A stretch of 64,000 bases of DNA from Limnephilus marmoratus (GCA_917880885.1 OU862917.1:53800727-53864726); one strand, 5' to 3'. Counted from the first letter of the stretch, positions 42,441 to 53,945 are shown. Notes: a model not told the origin generated them from the sequence alone. Translations and numbers: made by a program.

Positions 42441-44069
42441 GGCATTTCGTATATTGTAACAATACTTAACGCTTTTTAATTAAAATTTTATTTTTTTTGT
42501 AGATATCTTTTTCAGTATCTATTAAGAAAATAAAAACATAAAAACATAAAAGAATAAATATTTTAAATTTCAACCCAAAAAACTTTTTTTTAAATTGTTT
42601 AATTTATTTTATTTTATATTTCATTATAAACAGTATACAAACAGTATTTATAAACAATGTACGTGGGCAAAAAACAATACGTGGGCAAAATTGTCAAGGT
42701 TTCCTATAAAAAAATTAAATTCCTTAAAGGTCTGCGTTTTATAATTTAAAACACAAATCAATAAAAAAGGAAACATACGTAAAATTTAGGTATTTGCTAT
42801 ACCTTTTGATTAAAAAAGAATTATTCAGTTTGGTTAAGTATTTTTGCCTCAAATCCAAATTTAAGTTTTTAATGATAAACGCCGCGCAGTCATCCATGTG
42901 GCATTCGCCGATAGCTTAATTTTTCATACATATGGCCGGCGTTATGCGCCAGCGATGGGATATTCGATAAAAAACATAATTCGTACCGTTTGCATTCGGT
43001 CTGCAGTCTGCACACGGGAACGGGCAACTTCGCGCGGAACTTTATAAACATTCATTTTAGGCATTTTATTGGTAGGTGATATTTTTAATGAGATTCATAG
43101 ATTTAATATTTTTCGGTAAGATATTATAAAGCAATTTTAGGCAATTTAATTTACCAGTGCTGCATACGAACACATTGTGCCACCAGCCTACCTTGGTTTT
43201 AACTCGACCATTTTAGATTATTTTTTCTGTAAATTAGTTTGTACATTACGTTTCTGGCTAAATATGGCGGCCGTTTTAGCTGTTCAGTAAAGATGATTTT
43301 TCAAATGTGAAATCACGTGTTTATTTGGAATTTCACATTAGCATTTTTCTTCAATATTTTAGCATAAACCTGCCTAAAGAAAGTTAAAAAAAAATTGTCA
43401 TCGATACAGTGATATTTCTTCAGATAAATTGAATATTTCCTCATTTGAATTTTTTTTTAAATGTCACATAAAATGGGTATATGGTTTATAATTTCTTTGG
43501 GTAGGTGGACAAGTACCTACTTATAAATCTTATGATTTCAGAGGAAATTTTGGTTTTGATTAAACAATATAAAAACAGAAACATACTTTTTTGGACGCGA
43601 GGTCTGCTGTTCACAGAACCACTAGTTAATATTCTATTTAGATACATGATTATCTGTAACGTGACCTCAGGTGCGTGGGAACGATAATGTTTAGAAGGCC
43701 AAAGTCATATTACCTGAATCCAAAGTTGATATAAAGTAAAGTAAACTAATGCGTATATATATATACATTAAGTAAAGGATTAGTAATTAAGTAATTAGTA
43801 CTTTTATGACAAAGTTATTCAGATATGCGCAGAGTTGCGTCAATACCTACGCCGGATTCATAAATAAACCAATCCCGCCGGATTGTTAAGACGTGCGTAA
43901 TTTTCCCAAAAACAAATGATTAGAACGTGGGATGGTATCAGAGTTGCCATGTCTAAAAATGAAAAACCAGGTTTCAGAGATAAAAACCCAGGCTTTACCA
44001 CATTTTGAGAAATAAAAGACAATGTAAAAAATCGAGTTTTTCGTAAACATTGAGAATATAATTTTTTTT
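42441..44069. other. no gene recognised; possible CpG-containing 5' region
   Basis: Mostly AT-rich. At 42885-43075 a CpG-containing stretch (GGGAACGGGCAACTTCGCGC) is followed by GGTAGGTGAT, which could be a splice donor of a non-coding first exon on the plus strand; no coding evidence supports it. A TATATATATA run lies at 43755. Confidence 0.35.
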
Positions 44070-44256
44070 TAATTAAAAAGAAAGACGAACATTCCCGGGT
44101 TACGAATAACCCAACAATGTTTGAAAATCTCCTACTACCACCACAGAAAGCCGAAAATGTTGCTTGTGTTGTGATGGAGGACTTAGCCAGCCGAGGAATC
44201 GAACACGCGACGCTCGGGTGGGACCCAAGCGCTATGCCCACTTAACCACTGACCAC
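44070..44256 (-). mobile_element. tRNA-derived SINE (family 2)
   Basis: On the minus strand GTGGTCAGTGGTTAAGTGGG (A-box region) and GTGTTCGATTCC (B box) head a short element ending in a segment AAACATTGTTGGGTTATTCG and an A-rich tail. It differs from family 1. Confidence 0.68.
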
Positions 44257-45090
44257 ACAAATAACAGTACCTTGGTAAAGAATCTACAATGCTTTATTAA
44301 AAACAATCATTTTATAATTTTCCTTTGAATAAGATGAAAAATATAATGTAAAAAAAACACCATACCAAAAAAAATGTATAGAATTTTTACTTTGAAAAAG
44401 AGCTTTTTTTACCAATTGTAATTGTATCAAGTGTAATTAGTAGTACCTACTTATTACCTGGTTTAAAATGTTCAAAATTTTTAATATTTGGTTTTAAAAT
44501 GTTCAATGAACTCCCTTGCAGTGAGTTCGCAGGAGAAAATCTTGCAGTTTTTCGTGGGTTATGTCTATGTCTCAATGTGAAGTTCAAATTTTAATAAGCA
44601 GATATTAAATAATATTACAGTAGTTTTAGAAAAGAATATATTAGCTATAAGATGTAAAATTATATAACCAAATAAAGTATACTTAATTAAAGTTACCTAA
44701 ACGATGCGTATATTAATTAATTTTTATTAATGTATTAATATTACTGATTAACCCAGATTAATTAGATAAAGAGAGATTGTGGACCCGTAATAAAGTTCAA
44801 GAAGTACATTCCAGATTTCAGGATTTTCCCATGTGACCCACGTAAACGTTTCCCACTTTTGTTGACCGGTAAAAAACCATGTCTTGTTCGACATAGTTTT
44901 TGATAAAACCATAGAGGTAGAAATGATTAAAAAAACATGAAAATGGCAACACTAGGTGGTATGCACATAAGATACAAACCAAAATGGGTTGAAATGATTG
45001 TAAAAATCGTGAAATACATTTTCCCGTATCAACTTCATTTTGTGAATATGAATTTGATTTGAGTTGGTAGGTATTTTGTGTTATTATTTT
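44257..45090. other. no gene recognised
   Basis: AT-rich; no family-like frame. Confidence 0.45.
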
Positions 45091-45240
45091 TTACATTAAC
45101 TCAATACAGGAGGCCTTGCGGAAAGTTATTTCCTTCAGGGCCTGTTATTTTTGGGGATGCCTTGTGGAGGGTCTTTTTGTGGAAAGTGACGTGTGAACCA
45201 TGGTCTTGATGAGACTCATATTGTAGGAGGTAAGAAACAC
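45091..45240 (-). mobile_element. LINE family J 3' scrap (copy 4)
   Basis: Only the last 150 bases on the minus strand: the Tyr-Asn-Met-Gly-like end of the coding part is worn, and the stem-loop (AGGCCTTGCGGAAAGTTATT on the plus strand) and T run remain. Confidence 0.6.
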
Positions 45241-45729
45241 AGAAGCAATAGCAATTCTTAAATTCCTTTAACTATGATTCGATAAATGATATATTTTAAA
45301 CCTAGATTACAAACCATCTTCGACTCGACTAAGCTGGAACACATTTAATGTCGATTTATTTTATGCGTTGACAGATATTTTTTATAATCTCATTCTATAT
45401 TTAGTATGTATTTGCTAATTAATAATAATAATAGATATTATAAATTGATTCCAGAAGGCGCAATCGAAAATAATAATAAATAGGTAGGTACCACGTAAGT
45501 ACCTACATAAAGTAAGATAATTATTTTATTTAAATAAAAAATAAAAGAAAATAAAATGCAGGTCGATCTTTTTTAATCAGCGTTTATATAAGAATATATA
45601 ATATATATAAAATAAAGTTTGGATTATGTTCACACACATCCGTTATTATTATGATTTTAAAACACGAAAAATGTAAAAATCTTGCACGAGTATATAAAAA
45701 TATTAACATTTGGTTATTTGTTCATATTT
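45241..45729. other. no feature recognised
   Basis: Very AT-rich, with TAGGTAGGTACC-like words common in moth DNA. Confidence 0.4.
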
Positions 45730-46065
45730 TATGCGCTGCCATACCGTTCATCCGATTGCGATGAAACTTTGGGATTTGTTGTGCGCACGTCCGCGAAGGT
45801 TTCTATATATGTAAAATGGTAATTTTTGGCGTTATGAAATTTGTATAAAAATTTACTACAGGTGGTGCGTGAGTAGTTTGAATTTCATATATTTTAGCGT
45901 CAGGGAAGGAAGGCAGGAAGGGTAGGGTTACGAAGGAGGAGGGGTTCGCAGGTGGGGTGAGTAGGAAGGGGGAATGCGGGGATGATGGGGAAGGTGGAAG
46001 GAGAACGGAATGTGAGAGGGGAATGAGAACGCATGATAAAGGACAAGAATCCGGGTAACAGCTGG
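45730..46065 (+). repeat. Helitron-like relic with purine-rich tract
   Basis: The segment GTATAAAAATTTACTACAGG, a (GGGA)-rich tract at 45900-46030 and the end GGGTAACAGCTGGT parallel 15672-16112; the CTAG end has become CTGG. Confidence 0.48.
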
Positions 46066-46194
46066 TAATTAATAAAAAATCCCAAGGTTTCATAATTTGT
46101 TTCAAATTGCGGTCGGAAACTTTGGTTTCATAAAGGTGAACATTTTAATTATTTTGTGGATTAATTTTCGATTTTAATATAAAGCGTGGTATTT

Positions 46195-46325
46195 AACTAA
46201 CTAACTAACCATCACATCGTTTCTCCGCAGGGGTGGGCAGAGAGGACGGACTGCCAAACAACTCGGCCTTGGCGCATACTCTTTGCCTCACTCACATTCA
46301 TACATCGTCTCATCATACTCTTCTA
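46195..46325 (-). pseudogene. LINE family R 3' end
   Basis: On the minus strand it matches 62560-62690 (GTGAGTGAGGCAAAGA, CCCCTGCGGAGAAACG) and ends in a TTAG repeat (GTTAGTTAGTTAGTTA), the 3' tail of this LINE. Confidence 0.7.
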
Positions 46326-47377
46326 TTATTCTGACTTTTGACATGTAAGTCTGTCATTAACGTCAATGTTATTATTAACATCATCGTTTAACAGTAATGT
46401 CTCTCAAGTATCTGATATTTTATGGTGGTATTTTCTCTTTCTAAAATCGTTTAGACCATATTTCTCTCCTTGATAGTAAGGTATCTATATAAAGTGGTGG
46501 ACTAAGGGGGGGGGGGGGGGGGGGGGGAGGGGGGGGGCCGCCCCGGGCCCCTGCCCTGAGGGGCCCCCAAACGCCTCCATGTTCCCTTGATCAAATCCTA
46601 AACAAGGCTTTAAGGCACCAGGACACTATTAAACTGTTCGAAAATTCAGGAGCACTACGTAGTGAAATTTTGATATCTAAAAAAAAAAAAAATAACACGA
46701 ATCAGCGAATGTTATTTTCTATTTTTTATGGAAATTTTTTATCGTTCATAACAAAAAGTGGGCCCTTTATAAAAAAATCCCTACGTGGTGCCATAGTGAC
46801 TGGATTTTTAAACAGTTTAAGAGGGCATTACCTGAGAAAACCAGAAATATGTCATTTTCAAATCAGATTTTAGACGTATTGACTCTTTTCCACAAAAAAT
46901 TATAAATGTATTTCGAAAGATTGTTCTTTTATCTAGCATTCGCACGTAATAAACTTTGAGAATTTTTTTTAAATTTTTAGTATAATAAGGTTATTCCAGA
47001 GGTCGTTGGCAGATTTGTTAGATTTAAAAAAAAGATTTTGTATTATACCACACCCATTTCAAATAATAAAATCATGCAGTAAAATAAATCAATACATTAT
47101 CTAGCACAGCGTTTCCCAATTTTTTTTCGCCCCGGAACCCTTATCGATCATACTTTTCTAGGCGGAACCCTATTTTTATAAGAAAAAGATAAACTCGTAG
47201 TTTGAATACTTTCATGTTTACCTTGAAAAGAAAGATCTAAAGTTTTGTGTAAAACTTACATTAATGTGAAGAGTGATATCTTTTTAATTTTTTTGTTAAA
47301 ATAGCATTGAAATCAGGCTTTGTGTCAGACAGCTGAAAACGAAGATCTGGAGATGCATCCACTGCGGTTTTCGTATG

Positions 47378-49023
47378 AAAAAGCTGAGGATCCGGCATCG
47401 GGAAGTACTCCATGTTTTACGAGGGCTTGATGTTAATAAAGCAAGTGGGCCTGACGGAATAACTGCCCTAGTACTGCAAAGGTGCGCTGCAGAAATTGCT
47501 TCAATTTTGACGAAGCTTTTAAAAATGTCCCTGAAGACTGGCTCTGTGCCCTCTGGTTGGAAAAAAGCGGTTATCCATCCTATTCCAAAGAAGGGTGACC
47601 GCCCCAACCCGGCCAACTACCGCCCCATAGCGATCACATCAGTTCTGTCTAAGGTGATGGAACGTGTGATCAACGACAAACTGCTCACATACCTCGAGAA
47701 GAACAAAATTATTAACGACCGTCAATACGGATTCCGGCGGAACCGCTCGTGCGGTGATCTTCTCGCGTATGTGACGCATGTTTGGGGGTGGTGCCTGGAA
47801 CGTTTCGGTGAGACCCAAACGGTTGCACTGGACATCTCCAAGGCCTTTGACCGGGTTTGGCACCGAGGACTTGTCAACAAACTGCATCCTTACGGACTTC
47901 CCGCATCCTTGTGTACGTGGATTGCCGACTTCTTGAGGGAGAGGTCGATTCAGACAGTAGTCGATGGTTTCACCTCTTCCTCACACTCGATAAATGCTGG
48001 CGTCCCGCAGGGATCGGTTCTGTCTCCGACTTTGTTTTTGTTGCACATCAACGACCTTTTGTCATGTGCACCAATTCACTGTTACGCGGATGACAGTACA
48101 GTTCAGTCACAGTTCATGATAGCTTTTTGTTTGACAAGCCCCCAAAGGGCTCACAAACTCCAAAAGCTCGTAGGGCTTTGAAGCAAAGAATGGACGGTTA
48201 CCTCGAGAGTGTTTTCTCTTGGGGTAAAAATAATCTCGTCGAATTTAATGTTTCAAAGACCCAATCTTGTCTGATTACGTCTAAAAGGGATCGAAATTAA
48301 AATCTAGTCTCTTTCAACGGAAGCAATCTTCCGAACAGGCCCTCCATTGATATGCTTGGTGTAACCCTAAGTGACCAGCTCAGGTATGGGGGCTCCATCG
48401 AAGCCAGAGTAAAGTTAGCCTCCCAAAAACTGGACGTACTGTACAGGGCCCGCAGATACTTTAATAGTACACAACTGCTAACCTTGTAAAAATCACAAGT
48501 ACGCCCCACGGTTGAATTTGGCAGCCATCTCTGGTCTGGAGCTCCAAAATACCTGAAAAATACCCTCGACTCTGTGCAGAAACGGGCGGTCCGTTTGATA
48601 GATTCTCCCATCTTAACAGAGGGATTGCAATCTTTAGAGCACAGGAATCGGGTGGGAATGCTATCCTTGTTCTACCGGTATTACAATGGAAGATGCTCCG
48701 AGGAACTAGCATCATTGATCCCTTTGGCACCGGTGCATAGTCGGGAAACACGCCAAACGCGTGCCCAACATTTGTACACGGTTGACATTTGTCACATGAG
48801 AACGGGTCGTTTATTCGACTCGTTCTTGTGTTCAACAGCTCGGCTGTGGAATGATTTGCCGGCCTCTGTGTTTCCTCCTTCCTACAACATGGGTCTCTTC
48901 AAGACCAATGTTCATTCCTTCCTCTCCTCAAAAAGACCCTCTACTCAGCATCCCAGATGACATAGGCCCTGAGGGAAATTATTTTCCTCGGGGCCTCCTG
49001 TGTGAAGTTAATGTAAAAAAAAA
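47378..49023 (+). mobile_element. LINE family J, longest copy (RT to 3' end)
   Basis: Frame 47375-48181 encodes SGPDGITALVLQRCAAEIAS, GWKKAVIHPIPKKGDRPNPA, NYRPIAITSVLSKVMERVI, VALDISKAFDRVWHRGLVNK (motif A), NAGVPQGSVLSPTLFLLHIN (motif B) and IHCYADDST (motif C). After frameshifts or small deletions the C-terminal frame 48510-48960 gives WSGAPKYLKN, FYRYYNGRCSEELASLIP, RLWNDLPASVFPPSYNMG. The 3' UTR has the stem-loop GGCCCTGAGG...CCTCGGGGCC and an A-rich end. The endonuclease is absent (5' truncation). The type is jockey/CR1-like. Confidence 0.9.
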
Positions 49024-49510
49024 GAAGTTTTTTGTGTAAGCGTAAGCCGAAAAACCAGTTTCACACCGGTAAGTGGTCACAAACGGTAACAAAACTGGGA
49101 TAGTCTTCTCGACGACTTCGGGATATTCGTTTTTAAGTCCAATCCAAAACTCATCCAGATTAGTTATTCTGAATAAAACTTTTGTTTTAAGGAAGAAGAA
49201 CATTTGATATCTATCAAAGTTTCGTACTCTGTTGCTGTACGTTTCCTGTGAACTATGAATGGATTCTATACCCAGTCAATGTCCTGCAGGTTTTTTTCAG
49301 GAAAATACTCTTCCAGAGATTTGTTGAGGGCCATCAAATGTTCGTAAATGCATTTTTCAATATCTGAGGTTACTTTTTTTCCAGAAACTCGTTTAAAAGA
49401 GAAAAAAATTGGTACTGTTTCTGTTCAACACATTCTATCCAGAAGAAAAGTTTCTTTCTAAGAGAAGAGATTTTGTCATTTACTGTAAAAGTATTTGTGT
49501 TTCTTCCTTG
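49022..49510 (-). pseudogene. hAT transposase C-terminal part
   Basis: On the minus strand KLFFWIECVEQKQYQFFSLL, then ALNKSLEEYFPEKNLQDIDW and NLDEFWIGLKNEYPEVVEKT, VLLPFVTTYRCETGFSAYAY. The last segment is the hAT dimerisation region (ZBED5/SCAND3-like: FW..V..EYP, LLPF.T.Y.CE.GFS). Beyond the LINE, 47377-47290 continues with SPDLRFQLSDTKPDF. Several stops are present. Confidence 0.82.
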
Positions 49511-50487
49511 CAATGATCCTTGCAACAATCCGAACGGAACGCGGAACCCTTGTGATGCTTCTACGAAACCCCAGGGTTCCGCGGAACACCTTTTGGGAAA
49601 CGCTGATCTAGCAAACGCATGTTTTAGAATTTTAATTTTAGTTTCAATAAAATCATTAAAAAATATGTACGTACATGTGTTTCTTGACGAAAATTGGTCC
49701 ATTTGTGTATTTATTTGCGCACTTACAAACTAATATATTTCAGATTTTTTTAACATTCTTATTAAATTTAGACATTATTGAAAAATGATAAATACTTTTG
49801 ATCAAAAAATAATTACAAAAAGTAAATTATTTTAATAGTTTTATCATCACGCGTTTCAGCATTTTTGGATGAAAGTATAAATTAAAGCTAATTTGGATTG
49901 AAATAAATTCGATATTGAGTTATAATTTTAAAAAGCTGGTACGGAGAATAATTAATCTTTCTCATTGTAACCGCCCTGCACGATCGTAAGAACAACTTTT
50001 GACGAAATGTGGATTTTCGTCCGCTGGCTGGTTAAACGCTCTTAAGATATATTATGGTGCATGCATCGGATGTATAGTTTTTCTAATATGTTGTCAACCA
50101 GGTTGAAAAACGTAGTTTCGAGACAAACGCGTTCAAAGTTTTGCTGAAGAATAATTCAACATACAAACTGTTTAAAACGGTTTCATATAAAACGCTGTAT
50201 CTCCGTCAATTTATAAATTTTCTTAAAACATTTGGTGAGAACATTATCAACAAATAATGCATCTTTCAGAAAATTAAATTAAAAATGACTTTTTTTTACA
50301 GTGTCCTGGTGCCTTAAAGCTTTGTTTTAGATTTGATCAAGGGAACCTGGAGGCGTTTGGATGCCCCCCAGGACCATGTGAATCTAATGAAAAGCTTCTA
50401 AAATTACATCAACTTCGCTAGGGTGGGGGGGGGGGGACTCATTCAGTTTTGCCGCCCCGGGCCTCTGATGGGCTTAGTCCGCCACTG

Positions 50488-50895
50488 CCTATATGAGTTG
50501 TTTCCAAAAGCGAACAAATTAGCCTGACGGGTTAAGGAATAATCATAACCGGGAGAGTATCTTGTTCTACGGAGAAGTGTGGAGATGATACTTACAAATT
50601 AATTAATTGATGTCAAGTAAATACAAGCGCTGGAATTAGCTAAATGGCTTTTTAAACAGTGCGATAATTGAACAGTAATCATGAGAACATGTAATTGAAC
50701 AATTGTTGCTGGACGTTGAATTAAGAGGAAATGCATCTCCTTGAATAAATTAATCTTCTGTGTACATATTACGTTGGTCTATTGTGTATTGTGGTTGTTA
50801 ATATTACTCGGTTTTATTTATAAGTAGAATTACGAAACCATCTTATTATATGCATTTTTATGCTATCTAACCTTTGAAAATTAAAAATTAAAATA
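50488..50895. other. no feature recognised
   Basis: AT-rich spacer. Confidence 0.45.
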
Positions 50896-50899
50896 TTGA

Positions 50900-51710
50900 C
50901 CTGCACATCCTGATCCAGGGAAATATCTGGGGCTATGCATTGATCAGCATTTGACATTTAAACAACATATACAAGATATTAAAGACAAAATAATCCCCTT
51001 AATTAGCGTATTTAGCCGGCTCTCATATCTGTTACCAAATAAATTTTAAAAAGGTTTATATTATAGTCCCCTACACTCACATTTAAATTATTTGCTTGAA
51101 ATCTGGGAAAACGCGTGTGAAACATACATAAATGAATTACAGATAATACAAAACAAGGTAATCAAAAAACTATTTCACCACAAGCCCAGAACATCCACAA
51201 AAAAAATTATATGGAAACAAAACTATTAATATTAAGAAAACCATATGATTTTTTTAATTTATTTATTCAAAAAAAGATACATAAATTACAATAAATTTTA
51301 TACAACAATTAATTACATAATATATGTATTAATTACATAATATTTGATTTACCCCCATAAATAAGCAGGGCTTGTGTGTATGGGGGGTGTTATTATATTG
51401 GTTTAATTTTTAAAATACAATACATGTCTCCTTATATACAAAATAAACAATAAACTCGTACATACAAACACTGAATTCATTAAAACGTCCCAAGTACACA
51501 AACACTTTACACGACAACACGATAACATACATTTAAACACCATCCACACTAACTATGGTAAACAATCCATTGGTTACAAGGGTGCAACTTATACAATTGC
51601 ATCCCAAATGACATTAAAAATGAAAAAAGCTGGGTAAATTAAAAAAAATATATGAATGTTTATTCTTGATGAACAAAATAATGACATAGAATAGCGCTGT
51701 GTTTAGTTTA
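50900..51710 (+). pseudogene. LINE RT C-terminal fragment with an internal insertion
   Basis: Encodes PGKYLGLCIDQHLTFKQHIQ, IPLISVFSRLSYLLPNK, YSPLHSHLNYLLEIWENACE and NELQIIQNKVIKKLF up to about 51180. An AT-rich segment with tail-like features (51248-51430) interrupts, after which HTNYGKQSIGYKG and CIPNDIKNEKSW mark the end of the protein near 51640. Frameshifts are common. Confidence 0.72.
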
Positions 51711-51836
51711 GCTAACGTGTTCAATTATTTCTAGTTAAATGAGTGAAAATGTAAAATTACTGAAAAAAAAACCTTGGTTCGTAGTACACTAAAATATGGT
51801 TCCCCAAGCTGGCCCCCTAGCACAGTAGATCGATAA

Positions 51837-52165
51837 CGTCTCATCAATATGTAGTACGATTGCTATTTTTGGAGTCGTTGTCAGCCAAGGTACCCGGCCC
51901 GGCGTGTTCATTTGACAGCTCCCCTCCCTTGCCTTGTCAAGTCGCGCGTGCGACACAAGCACATCTCACCTAAAACTATGTATGTAATTACAAACCTACC
52001 TTGGCTGACACCGACTTCAAAAATAGCAATCATACCTACATATTGATGAGTAGAAAAAGTTAGTTGATTATTAAGTTGTAGAAGAATACGAAATTATTTT
52101 ATTTCTTTTTAGTGCATTTTTTAAGTCGTTTTTTTGTTTTGTTAAATTTTTTGTTTATATTTATT
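51837..52165. repeat. long palindrome element, copy 2 (damaged)
   Basis: Matches 6196-6560: ATCAATATGTAGTACGATTG and GTCGTTGTCAGCCAAGGTAC in the left arm are reversed in the right arm (52000-52055). The left arm is truncated, and an extra GC-rich centre (CTTGTCAAGTCGCGCGTGCG) is present. Confidence 0.72.
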
Positions 52166-52177
52166 AAGCGTCGCGTC

Positions 52178-52533
52178 GTAGTGAATCGCTGAAATGTATG
52201 TACGTGCATAACTTCCAAACGACTGCATCAAATTGGATAGTTATTTTGTATTCGTTATAACTCTGGCATTTTGAAATTTGCAATAGGTGGCAGGCGAGCT
52301 GTTTGAAAACTGAATGTACCGGAACTGAATGAATGGAATGCGTGAGGGGGTGGGGGGAGGGGAAGGGGAAATCGGGTAAAGGGTTCGCGGGAGGGGGGAG
52401 GGGAACTCGGGAGAGGGGTTCGCCGGACGTGGGAAGGGGGGGAGTGGAGTGGGGGGACGAATGGGAAATGACACGCAGGAAGAAACAATCTCTTTATTAA
52501 ATGGCATAGCAACGCATACCGGGTACCGGCTAG
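52178..52533 (+). mobile_element. Helitron-like element, 5' truncated
   Basis: Matches 15672-16112 from GTGAATCGCTGAAATGTATG to the end CCGGTACCGGCTAG-like terminus before a T; GCATAGCAACGC gives the terminal hairpin. A purine-rich tract (52340-52460) lies in the same place. Confidence 0.68.
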
Positions 52534-52814
52534 TAATAATAATAGACTTAAAACAACTGATTTTTCGTGCTCATACATGTATAATTGAATTAGAACTATT
52601 TTCTAAAATTAAACTGCGTTAATGGCCCCAGTATACGTTGGGCCAACGCACTCGGCCAACGCGTTGGCCAGATTTTTGTGATACCGTACACGTTGGCGTG
52701 TTTCATTCTGCGTTGGTCGCTAGATGAGGATGGACGTCAGGGCGGTCGCGGCCGCTGCAATATACTTGTACAGCGCGATGCGATGTATTCTGTATGTAGC
52801 CATTGATGACTCTT

Positions 52815-53605
52815 TTTTTTAAATTCAGTTAGTGGAATATTCATATTATCTGCTATTCTACTCCAAGCATCATTAACCTGAAATAATATTTCTTTGGCAG
52901 GTAAACTTATAGACTACTATAGAACAGTCCAATAATATTTCATAACTTTATCATTATTAATGTCCGACCGAAACAGGACTTTCCACCGAAACCGAAACCG
53001 AATCTTCGATTTTTAGACATGTTAAAAATCGATTGTTTACTGTTATTTGGCTTATTTTTTACACTTATCCGGACAGTTAACACTTATAACAATAAATAAA
53101 TAAAAAAGTAAACTCAATTTGGGAGGCGGGAATGGGTACCTTTATTGGATAACCAACACACCTGGCGTAGATCACCCTAGGTTTGATGACCAGGACACAC
53201 TGAACCCCAGATACCTACCCTTAAACCCTTTTCCCAGAACTCTCCTCTCCTTCCTTTCCTTAAAAAACCCTTCACACAGCATCCCCAAATATTACATAGG
53301 CCCTGGGGGAAATTATTTTCCTCAGGGCCTCCTGTGCGGAGCTCATGTAAAATAAAAGAACAGTCCGATAATATTTCAAGAGGTTTAAATAACCCATAAA
53401 TATTAATATTAATATTATTATTACGACTATTGATATTTTTGAGTTTATTCGTTACAAACTACAAAAATACAAATCATTCCTCATTATTATATTAGTGTGA
53501 TTATCATTACTCTGAAATCTCAACTAAACATTTATTATTTAAAATATTTTAATTGTGATAATAATCAATTAGCCTAAACATTTCCTCATTACTCCATGAC
53601 GACAT
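52815..53605 (-). pseudogene. MADF-like domain, two separated pieces
   Basis: From 53605 the minus strand reads MSSWSNEEMFRLIDYYHN and stops; the MADF domain begins in this way (FRLI...). From 52877, after a TTTCAG acceptor, it reads VNDAWSRIADNMNIPLTEFK, the middle of a MADF domain. The expected sequence between (LWNP...YK.R) is not present, so either an exon was lost or the pieces are relics. Confidence 0.52.
53190..53352 (+). mobile_element. LINE family J 3' scrap (copy 6)
   Basis: Ends with the stem-loop GGCCCTGGGG...CCTCAGGGCC and an A-rich end. A 22-base direct repeat beginning GAACAGTCC and ending ATATTTCA occurs at 52921 and 53358, on both sides of a segment holding this scrap, and may be its target duplication together with unrelated sequence at 52944-53190. 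Confidence 0.65.
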
Positions 53606-53903
53606 GTTCGTGAAACAATCATTGGAACAATTAAGCGCGACAAACAGCGTCCGCTCCGGTCGACGCGTAGCTATGAACTGAGCGCTCGGCCAACGTGTGA
53701 ACGCTGTTTGTGGCTTGCGACAAATTCCTTTGATTTGTGCACGAAAAACCGACTCGTCGGCGAGCGTTGGCCGCCAATGCCAAATACACACAAAATGGCC
53801 CTGTACACGTTGGCCCAACGCTTTGGCCGAGCGCGTTGGGCCAACGTGTACTGGACTCTTAACAGATCACAAAGAAAATATTAATAGCATTACACAATAA
53901 TAG

Positions 53904-53945
53904 AAGAAGGTAGCGCAACGGGGCATAATAATCCAAAAATAAATC
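53904..53945. repeat. relic of the Penelope-like terminal repeat
   Basis: AGGTAGCGCAACGGGGCATA followed by ATCCAAAAATAAAT matches the terminal segment at 34190-34225. No hammerhead core remains. Confidence 0.45.

Larger units (their letters stand above)
47107..49605 (-). mobile_element. hAT element with CAGCGTTTCCCAA ends, split by a LINE
   Basis: Ends CAGCGTTTCCCAA and TTGGGAAACGCTG, flanked by identical ATCTAGCA (47099-47106, 49606-49613). On the minus strand 49510-49022 and 47377-47290 hold pieces of a hAT transposase; the LINE at 47378-49023 lies between them. Confidence 0.93.
46821..50041. mobile_element. 713-bp-family TTAA MITE, split by a hAT element
   Basis: Flanked by TTAA (46817-46820, 50042-50045). 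Ends GAGGGCATTACC... and ...GGTTAAACGCTC match the copies at 55258 and 60492 in reverse orientation. Taking out the hAT element (2499 bp) and one copy of its 8-bp duplication leaves 714 bp, against 713 bp for the two intact copies. Confidence 0.9.
46492..50487. mobile_element. hAT-like foldback element (copy C), outer shell of a four-level nest
   Basis: The left end AGTGGTGGACTAAG and right end CTTAGTCCGCCACTG are inverted. Arms 46492-46820 and 50042-50487 share inverted GTTCCCTTGATCAAATCC and GCACCAGGACAC. Flanking 8-mers TCTATATA and CCTATATG agree at six positions, consistent with a worn target duplication. The element is split by a TTAA MITE at 46821. Confidence 0.8.
52623..53858 (-). mobile_element. 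TTAA-flanked element with MADF-type coding remnant
   Basis: A 1236-bp segment flanked by TTAA (52619-52622, 53859-53862). Long inverted ends contain CCAGTATACGTTGGGCCAAC against CCAGTACACGTTGGCCCAAC, and repeated GGCCAACGC units. On the minus strand two short pieces look like a MADF domain, which is found in DNA-binding accessory proteins of Harbinger-type elements and in host regulators. A LINE J scrap is inserted inside. Confidence 0.65.

Noticed and set aside
52241..52578. Pro-rich frames similar to those at 15.7-16.1 kb
   Set aside because: Same Helitron-like purine tract in a second copy; no conserved protein.
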